NCBI RefSeq assembly: GCF_011047135.1
Contig: NZ_CP049255.1
Coordinates: 1,426,001 to 1,490,000, forward strand
Reading direction: 5' to 3'
Source: Microbacterium endophyticum
GTDB taxonomy: Bacteria; Actinomycetota; Actinomycetes; Actinomycetales; Microbacteriaceae
DNA: 64,000 nt
The notes below the pieces were generated by a model. The model searched no databases. It was not told where the DNA came from and saw only the letters and a list, made by a program, of their open reading frames with translations. Of this stretch, positions 10,133-18,708 are shown piece by piece (positions within the stretch are counted from its first letter, which is position 1; each line of letters opens with the position of its first letter). A program made the translations under genes and the position numbers.

Positions 10133-11410
10133 TCACTTGACCGTGAAACCGGTCTTCTTCAAATCGGCAACGGTTGCGTCCTGGGTAGCAGTGAGGGCGT
10201 CGGTGAATTCCCCACCGGATGCCACAACGCTCTTGATGGAGTCGCTCCACGCGTCAAAGGCAACCTGCACATTCGGGCCCCACGTGACGGGGGCAGTATC
10301 TGAAGCGATGTCGGCAGCAACCGTCCAGAAATCATCCTGGCCCTCGACGATCGCCGGAACCGGGAGAGAGCTCAGGCTTTCCTGACCCTCGATGGATGCC
10401 GGGAATAGTCCACCCTCGGCGAGCAGAATCGAACCCTCACCGCCGTTTAGCCATTCCAGGAATTTCACGGCTTCTTCTGGGTGCTCGCTGGTCTTACTGA
10501 CCATGGCAGATGATCCACCCATCAAACCGGCAGTGGTTTCACCGTCCCACGACGGCATCTTCGCGATGCGCCACTTTCCGGCGGTGTCGGGAGCGACAGA
10601 TTCGATGGTTCCGGGTGCCCACACTCCAGCGGTCCACGAGAGCAGCGTCCCGTCGTTCATCATGGTGTTCCACTCGGGAGTGAAGAAGTGAGTGGTGTCG
10701 ACGACGTCGTCGCGCACGAGCGGCTGCCAGAAGTCGGCAACGCGCTGGGTCTCGACGTCATCGATCCCGACCTCCCAGGCGTCTCCGTCCGTCGACCACC
10801 ACTGAGCTCCGAGCGGCTGCGCGTACGCAGCGAGCGTCGATGTGTCATCCGGGTAGCCGCCGAGGTAGGAATCAGGGGCAACTTCTCGAACCTGGGCCGC
10901 AAGAGCTGCGTACTCATCCCACGTGGTCGGCACTTCCAGCCCGTACTGCTCGAAAAGGTCCGCCCGGTAGAGGAACACCATCGGGCCGGTGTCCTGTGGC
11001 ACCGCATAGACCCCGTCACCGACTGTGGTCAAGTTCCACGTCGCGTCTGTGAAGTCGTCGCGCAGATCGTCGGTGATGTACTCCGAGATGTCGAGACCCG
11101 CATCACTCACGACGAGGTTGGGAAGCTTCTGGTATTCAGCTGCGACGATGTCGGGGCCCTCACCGGCACGCTGGGCAGCAAGCAACTTCGCGACGATGTC
11201 GTCGGCGCCTGCGGCCTCAACGACCTTCACCTGGATGTCGGGATTCTCGGCGTTCCACTGCTCCGCGACCTCGGGGATAGCCGGGGCCCATGTCCAATAC
11301 TCGAGCGTCACCGGACCGTCGTCCGCCGCTGATCCCGAGCAGGATGACAGGGCGAGAGCTGCCACCGCCGCTCCTGCTGTTGCAAAGATGCGAAAAGATT
11401 TCCTCGTCAT
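10133..11410 (-). CDS. Sugar ABC transporter solute-binding lipoprotein
   Basis: The 425-residue protein begins with a basic N-region, a hydrophobic stretch and a lipobox LSSC with the lipidated cysteine at about residue 24, so it is anchored outside the membrane. The rest resembles the CUT1 binding-protein family (SBP_bac_1 type). It captures the oligosaccharide and hands it to the two permeases encoded downstream. It is the first gene of the leftward sugar operon and is preceded by a promoter-like sequence. The exact ligand cannot be read from sequence; the linked alpha-xylosidase, beta-galactosidase and beta-glucosidase point to galactosylated xyloglucan fragments. Confidence 0.92.
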   Translation of the reverse strand: MTRKSFRIFATAGAAVAALALSSCSGSAADDGPVTLEYWTWAPAIPEVAEQWNAENPDIQVKVVEAAGADDIVAKLLAAQRAGEGPDIVAAEYQKLPNLVVSDAGLDISEYITDDLRDDFTDATWNLTTVGDGVYAVPQDTGPMVFLYRADLFEQYGLEVPTTWDEYAALAAQVREVAPDSYLGGYPDDTSTLAAYAQPLGAQWWSTDGDAWEVGIDDVETQRVADFWQPLVRDDVVDTTHFFTPEWNTMMNDGTLLSWTAGVWAPGTIESVAPDTAGKWRIAKMPSWDGETTAGLMGGSSAMVSKTSEHPEEAVKFLEWLNGGEGSILLAEGGLFPASIEGQESLSSLPVPAIVEGQDDFWTVAADIASDTAPVTWGPNVQVAFDAWSDSIKSVVASGGEFTDALTATQDATVADLKKTGFTVK

Positions 11411-11473
11411 GATGATGAACTACTCCTTTGTAGGTGCTGTGTAATGCAATCGGGCTACTGTGCGCCGCCGCCT

Positions 11474-11502
11474 ATTTTGTATCATGGCAAAACTATTGTC
11501 AA
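11474..11502 (-). promoter_or_regulatory. Candidate promoter and operator of the sugar operon
   Basis: On the minus strand a perfect -35 box TTGACA lies at 11502-11497. A -10-like CAAAAT follows at 11479-11474 with 17-bp spacing, or TACAAA at 11481-11476 with 15-bp spacing. The inverted repeat TTTTG/CAAAA with an 8-base centre (11475-11479 and 11488-11492) overlaps the -10 region and is a plausible site for the ROK repressor encoded nearby. The boxes are seen; their use is inferred. Confidence 0.5.
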
Positions 11503-11538
11503 ACACCTAGATAGAACCTCTCCCTCGAAGGAGTCCTC

Positions 11539-12510
11539 GTGGCACTGACTGATATCTCCTATGACCAGCTCGTGGCCTATCAAGCCGATGTTCCGGAGCC
11601 GGAAGACTTCGACACTTTCTGGCGGAACACGCTCGAGGAGTCCCGCTCCCATGCCGCAGAGCCCCTGATCACCGATGCATCCGGCCCCTTCCGCCACGTC
11701 ACGATCGAGGACATGACATTTCGTGGGTATCTCGGGGATCCGATCCGCGCCTGGGTCGTGAAGCCACGAAATGTCGATGGTCCGCTGCCCACAATCGTCG
11801 AATTCATTGGTTACAACGGTGGGCGCGGCGTCATCGGCGAGAAGCTTTTCTGGGCCGCCGTGGGCTACATCCACGTGGTTATGGATACCCGCGGGCAGGG
11901 AAGCGGCTGGGGCACCGGTGGTGACACCGCCGATCCTCATGGTGCGGGTCCGGCATCAACTGGATTCATGACGCGCGGGGTTCTCTCTCCGCACGACTAT
12001 TACTATCGGCGGCTCTACACGGACGCCGTGATGCTCCTGGAGACCGTTGCGCAGCTCCCTCAGGTTGATCGCACACGCATTTCTGTCACCGGCACGAGCC
12101 AGGGTGGTGGTGTCGCTGTCGCCGCGGCCGCGCTCTCTGATCTGCCCGCGACACTGATGCCCGACGTCCCCTACCTGGCTGACTTTCGCCGTTCGGTAAC
12201 GCAGACCCCCCTGCCCCCGTACACCGAGATCGTGCGATATCTCGCCGTTCACCGTGGAGCTGCCGATCACGTATTCCGAACGCTGGCTTACTTCGACGGA
12301 GTCAATTTCGCGAAGCGAATCAGCTCTCCCGCCCTCTATTCGGTCGCGTTGATGGATGACGTCGTCCTCCCCTCGACCGTATTTGCTTCTTACAACGCGC
12401 TGAAGAGTGCTGACAAGCGCATCGAGGTGTACGAGTTCAATGGACACGAGGGTGGGCAGGCAGCACAACTTCTCATACAGGCCGAGTGGCTCGCCGAGCG
12501 CGAGAAGTAG
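11539..12510 (+). CDS. CE7 family acetyl esterase (acetylxylan esterase / cephalosporin-C deacetylase type)
   Basis: A 323-residue alpha/beta hydrolase of family CE7. It has the RGQG oxyanion motif (about 118-121), the nucleophile S187 in GTSQGG, an acidic residue around D273-D274 and the histidine H303 in GHEGG, all at the usual spacing for this family. No signal peptide is present, as for other CE7 enzymes, which deacetylate imported short oligosaccharides in the cytoplasm. It starts with GTG preceded by GAAGGAG and is transcribed away from the sugar operon, sharing its control region. It would remove acetyl groups that block the glycosidases. Confidence 0.92.
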   Translation: MALTDISYDQLVAYQADVPEPEDFDTFWRNTLEESRSHAAEPLITDASGPFRHVTIEDMTFRGYLGDPIRAWVVKPRNVDGPLPTIVEFIGYNGGRGVIGEKLFWAAVGYIHVVMDTRGQGSGWGTGGDTADPHGAGPASTGFMTRGVLSPHDYYYRRLYTDAVMLLETVAQLPQVDRTRISVTGTSQGGGVAVAAAALSDLPATLMPDVPYLADFRRSVTQTPLPPYTEIVRYLAVHRGAADHVFRTLAYFDGVNFAKRISSPALYSVALMDDVVLPSTVFASYNALKSADKRIEVYEFNGHEGGQAAQLLIQAEWLAEREK

Positions 12511-12524
12511 ACAGGCTCAGCGCG

Positions 12525-13649
12525 CTACGCCACGCGACGGATGGCACTGATCGCTGCACCCCAGGCATAGTCGGTGAAGTGAAAGCGATACAACTCCAGT
12601 TCGAGCGCCGCGACTACCGGGTCTAGCGAGAGCGAGATGGCGCGGTCAAAGCGGTCACGACCGATTTCGGCAATCTGCAAAGCTTCACCGGTGACGATAA
12701 CTTTCTCGGGATCCGTCACGTTCACCAGGGTCGCGACAACGACACCCAAAGCATGCGCGGCTTGCGAAATCGCACCCTGCGCTCTGGCGGAGCCCGCCGC
12801 TGCCGCATCAACGACCTCGTTGAAGGTCGATGCACCCGCGTTGAGAAGCAATGCCGGAATCGTCGCGTACGCGGATACGCACCCCACGTGGCCCCGGTCA
12901 CATTCTGGTCCGGTGTCACTCACGTGCAGATGGCCCACTTTTCCGGGTTGACCCTGAGATCCTCGCACCAACTCGTCGTTAACCACGAAGCCCGCACCGA
13001 TCCCTGCGCCGATGGCGACGACCGCGAGGTTCCGGGTACCAACCCCCGCACCGAACCAGTGGTGGGCGAGTGTCAACGCCTGAACGTCGTTCTCGATTGC
13101 CGTCGGTAATCCCGTCGCGTCTCTGACGAGTCGCTCGAGGGGCTCTCGGTCCCACCCCAGAAAGCTCGAACCGACGACCACTGCGGCGCCATGCTCGATC
13201 TCGACGAGTCCAGCCAAACAGACGCCGATGGCCGATATGCGCGTGAAACGCTCGCGTGCACGGTGAGCGATAGTCGATATCTGATCCACGACGTCTTTAG
13301 CGTCGCGCGATTCAAGGGGCGCATCCTCGGTCCACACGATCTCGGCGTGCAGATTCGTCACCACGGCATAGAGCATGTCGCCCGTGAGCTTTATACCGAT
13401 GAAGAAAGCCGAGTCGGGGCGCACTCGAAGCATCTCGGAGGGGCGTCCTCTCCCGTGCGGCGCGGAAATCTCCCCTTCTTCGACAAAGCCGAGGTCGAGA
13501 AGCTCCCGCGTAATTCTGCTCAAGCTTGCGCGAGAGAGCCCGGTGCGCCTCGATAGCTCGGCGCGCGAACGCTCGCCGTGAATGAGCACGTCGAGAAGCA
13601 CGATACGTTGACCGTCATGCAGGGTCGGCCACGACCACACATCGCCCAT
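12525..13649 (-). CDS. ROK family transcriptional repressor
   Basis: The 374-residue protein has an N-terminal winged helix-turn-helix (about residues 10-75, with SRRTGLSRASLSRITREL) and a C-terminal ROK sugar-kinase-like domain. The ROK zinc-type motif is visible as CDRGHVGC. Proteins of this layout (NagC, XylR type) repress sugar genes and are released by a sugar ligand. The start was set at 13649 because GAGAGGAGCGTC precedes that ATG; the frame is open to 13688. It is convergent with the esterase gene (14-bp gap) and most likely controls the adjacent sugar operon. Confidence 0.9.
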   Translation of the reverse strand: MGDVWSWPTLHDGQRIVLLDVLIHGERSRAELSRRTGLSRASLSRITRELLDLGFVEEGEISAPHGRGRPSEMLRVRPDSAFFIGIKLTGDMLYAVVTNLHAEIVWTEDAPLESRDAKDVVDQISTIAHRARERFTRISAIGVCLAGLVEIEHGAAVVVGSSFLGWDREPLERLVRDATGLPTAIENDVQALTLAHHWFGAGVGTRNLAVVAIGAGIGAGFVVNDELVRGSQGQPGKVGHLHVSDTGPECDRGHVGCVSAYATIPALLLNAGASTFNEVVDAAAAGSARAQGAISQAAHALGVVVATLVNVTDPEKVIVTGEALQIAEIGRDRFDRAISLSLDPVVAALELELYRFHFTDYAWGAAISAIRRVA

Positions 13650-13698
13650 TGACGCTCCTCTCGCTAAAGCACACGCTATCGACTTCACAGGTGTGTAG

Positions 13699-13734
13699 AA
13701 AGACGGCGTGAGGCCGAAGCCCCACGCCGTCTTT
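13699..13734 (-). terminator. Terminator of the rpsF-ssb-rpsR-rplI operon
   Basis: A perfect 12-bp stem (13699-13710 with 13723-13734) with a 12-base loop lies 15 bp past the rplI stop codon. Pyrimidine-rich ends on both sides mean it could work in either direction. It seals the ribosomal operon from the ROK gene. Confidence 0.85.
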
Positions 13735-13749
13735 CTTTACAGTTGCGCC

Positions 13750-14202
13750 TTACTTGGCAGCAACCACCTGCAGGGTGATCACAGCGGTCACGTCGTCGCG
13801 AAGACGAATCGTAGCCTCGTGCTCGCCCACCGACTTGATCGGCGAGGTGATGTGAATCTTGCGCTTGTCGAGGTCACCGAAACCGGCGTCCTTAACAGCG
13901 TTTGCTACGTGCTCGGGCTTGACCGAACCGAACAAGCGGCCCTCGGCTCCAGCCTTGACCGTGAGCTTGACCTTGTTCGACTGCAGAGTGTTCTGCAGCG
14001 CAACGGCCTCTTCGTGGTCGTGAATTGCACGGGTCTCGCGAGCGGCGCGGATCGATGCGACCTGCTTTTCGCCACCGCGGCTCCAGGCCACAGCAAAACC
14101 CTGGGGAATGAGGTAGTTACGGGCGTACCCGTCCTTGACCTCGATCACGTCGCCGGCGCTACCGAGCCCCGCGACCTCGTTTGTGAGAATCAGCTTCGAC
14201 AT
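13750..14202 (-). CDS. rplI: 50S ribosomal protein L9
   Basis: The 150-residue protein has the L9 N-terminal signature [13 protein letters not shown] preceded by the GDVIEVKDG turn, then the connecting helix and C-terminal domain. It binds 23S rRNA at the base of the L1 stalk. The ATG at 14202 gives the family length; the frame is open further upstream but that part overlaps rpsR. It is the last gene of the rpsF-ssb-rpsR-rplI group. Confidence 0.97.
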   Translation of the reverse strand: MSKLILTNEVAGLGSAGDVIEVKDGYARNYLIPQGFAVAWSRGGEKQVASIRAARETRAIHDHEEAVALQNTLQSNKVKLTVKAGAEGRLFGSVKPEHVANAVKDAGFGDLDKRKIHITSPIKSVGEHEATIRLRDDVTAVITLQVVAAK

Positions 14203-14213
14203 GAGAGTGCTCC

Positions 14214-14468
14214 TTAGCGGCCAGCGCCGGCGTAGGGGAGGAGCGCCATTTCGCGCGCGTTCTTGATCGCCTTGGCGATCAGACGCTGCTCCTGCACTGA
14301 GACTCCGGTGATGCGACGGGCGCGGATCTTCCCACGCTCCGAGATGAATTTGCGAAGCGTGGAGATGTCTTTGTAGTCGATGACTCCCACGCGGATGGAC
14401 TTCGCGGGGGCAGCGTTCTTCGCGCCCTTCCGCGGCTTGCGGCGGTCGCCGCTTGACTTTCCAGCCAT
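14214..14468 (-). CDS. rpsR: 30S ribosomal protein S18
   Basis: The 84-residue protein contains the S18 core with [16 protein letters not shown] and the C-terminal [13 protein letters not shown]. It pairs with S6 on the 30S platform. The ATG at 14468 is preceded by GAAGGAAA and gives the normal size. It lies between ssb and rplI. Confidence 0.97.
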   Translation of the reverse strand: MAGKSSGDRRKPRKGAKNAAPAKSIRVGVIDYKDISTLRKFISERGKIRARRITGVSVQEQRLIAKAIKNAREMALLPYAGAGR

Positions 14469-14553
14469 GTTTTTTCCTTCGGTTAGTGACCGGCACACCC
14501 GCTACGCCAGACGAAACGCCTGTCGCGCAATCGGCTTGTGCCTGAATCTGTGT

Positions 14554-15075
14554 TTAGAACGGAGTGTCGTCGCCGTATGCACCGGGCGCAGCCCAGGCAT
14601 CGCCGCCACCGTTGCCACCAGAGTTGTTGTTTGCAGCAGAAGACCCTGGGGTCGACCACGGCTCATCAGCAACCTGGGGACGCGACTGTCCGCCGCCGCC
14701 ACCGCTGCCACCGGCAGCGCGTGTGACCTGGGCGGTCGCGTAGCGAAGCGACGGACCGATCTCGTCGATCTCGAGTTCCATCGATGTGCGCTTCTCGCCC
14801 TCGCGCGTCTCGTACGAGCGCTGCTTCAGGCGACCAGATGCGATGACGCGTGATCCCTTGGTGAGGGAACCGGCGACGTGCTCTGCGAACTCGCGCCATA
14901 CGGACGCACGGAGGAACAGCGCTTCGCCGTCCTTCCACTCGTTCGAGGCACGGTCGAAGTTGCGCGGCGTCGATGCGATCGTGAAGTTCGCAACGGGCAG
15001 GCCGTTCTGCGTGTAACGCAGTTCGGGATCTGCCGTGAGGTTTCCCACGACGGTGATGATCGTTTCGCCGGCCAC
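14554..15075 (-). CDS. ssb: Single-stranded DNA-binding protein
   Basis: A 173-residue SSB with an N-terminal OB fold (about residues 4-110), a glycine- and asparagine-rich flexible linker and the acidic C-terminal tip DDTPF that recruits repair and replication partners. It coats single-stranded DNA during replication. It lies 5 bp after rpsF, the usual actinobacterial arrangement. Confidence 0.97.
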   Translation of the reverse strand: MAGETIITVVGNLTADPELRYTQNGLPVANFTIASTPRNFDRASNEWKDGEALFLRASVWREFAEHVAGSLTKGSRVIASGRLKQRSYETREGEKRTSMELEIDEIGPSLRYATAQVTRAAGGSGGGGGQSRPQVADEPWSTPGSSAANNNSGGNGGGDAWAAPGAYGDDTPF

Positions 15076-15080
15076 GATCG

Positions 15081-15464
15081 TTACGCCTTCGCAGCCTTGG
15101 CGGGAGCAGCAGCCTTGCGAGCAGCCTTCTCGTCAGCGCGCTTCTTCTCAGAAGCCACGAGAGCGATTGCCTCTTCGGCGCGAAGAACCTTGGTGCGCAT
15201 GATCTGCTCGTTCAGCTTCAGCTGACGGTCAAGCTCCTGCGTGGTCTCGCTCGTCGCGGTGAAGTTGACGACGGCGTAAACGCCCTCGTTCTTCTTCTGG
15301 ATTTCGTAAGCCAGGCGGCGACGGCCCCAAATGTCTACGTTTTCGATGGTGCCCCCATCGTTGGTGATGACCTTAAGGAATTTATCAAGGCTCGGGGCGA
15401 CCAGGCGCTCGTCGATCTCGGGGTCGAGGATGACCATAAGTTCGTACTGGTGTGAGTGCGTCAC
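15081..15464 (-). CDS. rpsF: 30S ribosomal protein S6
   Basis: The 127-residue protein has the S6 fold with [13 protein letters not shown] near the N-terminus and [10 protein letters not shown] in the middle, followed by an Ala/Lys-rich tail (about 105-127) typical of actinobacterial S6. It is the first gene of the ribosomal/SSB operon; the roughly 120 bp upstream must carry the promoter. Confidence 0.97.
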   Translation of the reverse strand: MTHSHQYELMVILDPEIDERLVAPSLDKFLKVITNDGGTIENVDIWGRRRLAYEIQKKNEGVYAVVNFTATSETTQELDRQLKLNEQIMRTKVLRAEEAIALVASEKKRADEKAARKAAAPAKAAKA

Positions 15465-15628
15465 TAACCCACCTCCTTCGGACTAGAACGGCTACCGGGC
15501 GTTTCCCAGCAGCAGGAGGGTTGATGCACGTTGGTGTGAGGTCGAACCGGGTGGCTTTTACCCACACAACCTTTTCAGCATAACGGATGCCTCGGCTCTT
15601 GGCGATTCGTAACGCTACCGTTGGGGTT

Positions 15629-16606
15629 ATGGATTGGGTGAGCGACAACACAGCGGGTGCATGGCTACGTGACCGTATCGATGAGCCGTGGCGCGGGACG
15701 ATGCACGACGTCTCACCTCGCGGCTTTCCGGCTTACGCGCGCATTTTTCACCCTGGATTTCGCGACCGGCCCGTGGATCAGCCCTGGCCGCCCCTTCCTT
15801 ACCGGTCCCATGAGCGCGAATGGGAAGCGTTTCAGCACTCGGCACCCGAGATCGATACCGAAAACGTCACGTGGACCGAAACTGCCCGCGCCCACGGCAC
15901 GCAGATGCACTCCGAAGCTCAGTGGCAGCGACTCGTCGCTCCAGGCGTCATCGTCGAACACGAAGACAAACCGCGCGACAGCGACGGATGGCGCTATTCG
16001 AGCCCGATGCTCGGTGAGCTTGATCCTGGAGTACTCTCACACCTCGCTCGCGATCTCGCCGCGCACACGAGCATCCCACATGACGGATTCGTCGCACTCT
16101 GGGAAGGTTGGGGCGACCTCGTTGGCCACTTAGGGGTGACCCCCTCCCGCGTTTTTTACTCCGTGACCGATGACGATCGACATAACGAAATGCTTGCTCG
16201 CAGCATCAGCAGCCCGATCGACGACGCGTTTCGCAAACCCAGATGGCAACCCGGCATCCTTGCTGACGAGGTCTCGCGCGGGGGCCGGCTCAACCTTCCG
16301 GGTCGCGACTATGTACTTTTTCGCGGCGACATATCCGGCTTCACCGATGCCAATTGGTTCGAGAACGTGCCGTGGCGGGACCTCGAGGCAGAGAGCGCCG
16401 GTTTTGCGCCGTCCGCACACTCGCCCAGCCTTGTGTGGCCGGCCGATCATTCCTGGGCACTTACCAGCGAAGTCGACTTCGACTCGACGATCCTCGCGGG
16501 GTCGAGCGAACTCATCCGCGCCGTGTGCGCTAACCCCGACATCGAAGCGCTTCCAATAGCCGAGGGATCCTCACTGCAGTGGGACGCCGACGAAATCAAT
16601 CAGTAG
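15629..16606 (+). CDS. Conserved hypothetical protein, tryptophan-rich
   Basis: I do not recognise the function of this 325-residue protein. It looks cytosolic, with no signal peptide or membrane segment, and is rich in tryptophan and acidic residues. Notable runs are HDGFVALWEGWGD near the middle and SPSLVWPADHSWALTSEVDF near the C-terminus, followed by a segment reading like a helix and a final strand. The ATG at 15629 was chosen; the frame opens at 15587. The gene faces away from rpsF and is convergent with the TMEM175-type gene. Codon use looks like its neighbours. Confidence 0.75.
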   Translation: MDWVSDNTAGAWLRDRIDEPWRGTMHDVSPRGFPAYARIFHPGFRDRPVDQPWPPLPYRSHEREWEAFQHSAPEIDTENVTWTETARAHGTQMHSEAQWQRLVAPGVIVEHEDKPRDSDGWRYSSPMLGELDPGVLSHLARDLAAHTSIPHDGFVALWEGWGDLVGHLGVTPSRVFYSVTDDDRHNEMLARSISSPIDDAFRKPRWQPGILADEVSRGGRLNLPGRDYVLFRGDISGFTDANWFENVPWRDLEAESAGFAPSAHSPSLVWPADHSWALTSEVDFDSTILAGSSELIRAVCANPDIEALPIAEGSSLQWDADEINQ

Positions 16607-16618
16607 CGAATCTCACTT

Positions 16619-17245
16619 TCAACGCCGAGTGCCCGGTGCGAATATTCGCACGGTGAGCCGCGCAGCATATCTCGACAGCCAGAGCAACGTCAGCGTCCAG
16701 TAGCTCAGCACCGGAAAAACGATCGATAGCGCCATGGCGAGCGCGAAGATGATCGGTACCGCCGCACCCTCAGCGATCCCTCGACGCGTGAATCCAACAT
16801 CCGACGTTCGCAGGTGGGGATGTCTCAGCAGGTAGATCCGTGTAATGAAAAGCAGAACGCTCGACGCTGTCATGACTCCCATGTACACCAGGAGCTGCAT
16901 GATGTCAGCTGTGAAAGCCGTCGATATCGCGGTCGCGACCGGGAGCATGACGATCGTCAGCATCCAGGCAAACGTCAGCCACATCAGCGAACCGTCCACG
17001 TGCGCCACGTGCGCGAACATGCGGTGATGGCCCATCCAGAAGACAGCGATCACCGCGAAGCTGATGAGAAAGCTTGCGATCTTCGCAGACTCTTCTCCGA
17101 GCCATTCGCCGGTGGTGAACTTGTCGGCGTAGTCGCCGACGCTCTCCATGAGCGGCAAGATCAGAAGTGTGAGAGCAATTGCCACCACCGCGTCGGTGAA
17201 TGCTTTGAAGCGCTCAGAAGAAAGCAGATTCTCAGGCTGCGGCAT
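16619..17245 (-). CDS. TMEM175 family (DUF1211) potassium channel-like membrane protein
   Basis: The protein of about 208 residues has several hydrophobic helices and near its N-terminus the TMEM175 signature RFKAFTDAVVAIALTLL. Bacterial members are potassium-selective channels in which layered hydrophobic residues form the filter. I set the start at the ATG at 17245, just before the signature; the frame extends to an ATG at 17299 that would overlap the CCA-adding enzyme gene. No clear ribosome site separates these choices. Physiological role in this organism is unknown. Confidence 0.8.
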   Translation of the reverse strand: MPQPENLLSSERFKAFTDAVVAIALTLLILPLMESVGDYADKFTTGEWLGEESAKIASFLISFAVIAVFWMGHHRMFAHVAHVDGSLMWLTFAWMLTIVMLPVATAISTAFTADIMQLLVYMGVMTASSVLLFITRIYLLRHPHLRTSDVGFTRRGIAEGAAVPIIFALAMALSIVFPVLSYWTLTLLWLSRYAARLTVRIFAPGTRR

Positions 17246-17277
17246 GCGCTTATCGATCACGGTGCGAGCGTAGCGTT

Positions 17278-18708
17278 TCAGGGTCGTGAGGCCCACCATG
17301 TACGCAAGCGCGCTTCGGCTTCCTCGTCTCCCAAGACACCCTCATCGAGCCGAAGTTCGAGCAAAAAGCGATAGGCCTCGCCCACTTCGCGTCCCGGCCC
17401 GATGCCGAGGATTTCTTGGATGCGGTTCCCGTCGATTTCTGGCCGGATCGCTTCGAGTTGCTCCTGCTCGCGAAGTGCTGCAATGCGGTTTTCTATGTCG
17501 TCGTAGGCGTTCCGCAGTCGGGTCGATTTCCGCTTGTTTCGGGTCGTCACGTCGGCGCGAGTGAGAATGTGCAAGCGCTCAAGCTCCGCTCCGGCATCGC
17601 GCACGTAACGCCGCACGGCCGAATCCGTCCATGTGCCCTCGGCATATCCGAAGAACCGCAGGTGCAGTTCGACGAGCGTCGTGACCGAGGCGATCGTTGC
17701 CGAATCAAACTTCAACTCTTTGAGGCGCTTTCGCGCCATCCGTGCACCCTTCACGTCATGGTGGTGAAAGGTGACGGCTCCCCCCGCCTCAAGGCGGCGG
17801 GTCGCGGGCTTTCCGATGTCGTGAAGAAGAGCTGCGAGCCGCAGCGGTACGTCAGGAGCTGCGCCGGGGTGCCGCTCGTGTTCGAGTTCGATTGCCTGAC
17901 GTACGACGGTGAGCGAGTGCTCGTAGACATCCTTGTGATGATGATGCTCGTCGATCTCCAGACGAAGCGCTGGGATCTCGGGCAGGAACTGTTCCATCAG
18001 TTCGGTATCGACGAGCGTCCGAAGTCCACGAATGGGATCATCTGTCTGAAGCAAACGAACGAGCTCCGACTGCACTCGTTCTGCACTCACGATTCTGAGG
18101 GTGTCCCTCAGCTCCTTCATGGCGCGAGATGTGTTCTCTTCGATCTCGAAGCCAAGCTGCGCTGAGAAGCGCGCCGCACGAAGCATTCGGAGCGGGTCAT
18201 CGCCGAAACTGACAGCGGGATCGATGGGGGTACGCAGTACTCCAGCGATGAGATCTTCAACTCCGCCGGACGGATCAACGAGAGTCATAGCTGGCACTCG
18301 AAGCGCCATTGCATTAACCGTGAAATCGCGCCGTGTGAGATCAGCTTCGAGAGTGTCGCCGAATTCCACGGTGGGCTTCCGTGTCGCGCCGTCGTAGCTA
18401 TCGGCGCGGTAAGTCGTGATCTCCACCTGTTCGCCGCGTACCCGGGCACCGATAGTGCCGAACTCCCGTCCGATGTCCCACTGAGCGGTGCTCACGGGAG
18501 TGACGATGCGCAGGATGTCGTCTGGTCGAGCATTCGTCGTGAAGTCAAGGTCGTGGGTGGCTCGGCCAAGCAAACCATCGCGCACGGGTCCGCCCACGAC
18601 GGCGAGGTCGAACCCCGCGGCCGCGAAGGCGTCAGCGAGCGTCGAAATCACGGGTGACTGGGCGAGCGCGCTGAGGCGGGCGATTCCCTCGGCCATATTG
18701 AGCATCAT
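17278..18708 (-). CDS. pcnA: CCA tRNA nucleotidyltransferase
   Basis: The 476-residue enzyme adds or repairs the 3'-CCA end of tRNAs using CTP and ATP. The nucleotidyltransferase head shows GGPVRDGLLGR and the metal-binding DLDF near residues 38-56. An RNA-binding middle follows with DDPLRMLRAARF, then an HD domain (HDIGKPATRR). The start overlaps the methyltransferase stop by 4 bases. Its position on the left arm near the origin, facing away from the DUF6049-murJ genes, matches actinobacterial chromosomes such as Mycobacterium (Rv3907c region). Confidence 0.95.
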   Translation of the reverse strand: MMLNMAEGIARLSALAQSPVISTLADAFAAAGFDLAVVGGPVRDGLLGRATHDLDFTTNARPDDILRIVTPVSTAQWDIGREFGTIGARVRGEQVEITTYRADSYDGATRKPTVEFGDTLEADLTRRDFTVNAMALRVPAMTLVDPSGGVEDLIAGVLRTPIDPAVSFGDDPLRMLRAARFSAQLGFEIEENTSRAMKELRDTLRIVSAERVQSELVRLLQTDDPIRGLRTLVDTELMEQFLPEIPALRLEIDEHHHHKDVYEHSLTVVRQAIELEHERHPGAAPDVPLRLAALLHDIGKPATRRLEAGGAVTFHHHDVKGARMARKRLKELKFDSATIASVTTLVELHLRFFGYAEGTWTDSAVRRYVRDAGAELERLHILTRADVTTRNKRKSTRLRNAYDDIENRIAALREQEQLEAIRPEIDGNRIQEILGIGPGREVGEAYRFLLELRLDEGVLGDEEAEARLRTWWASRP

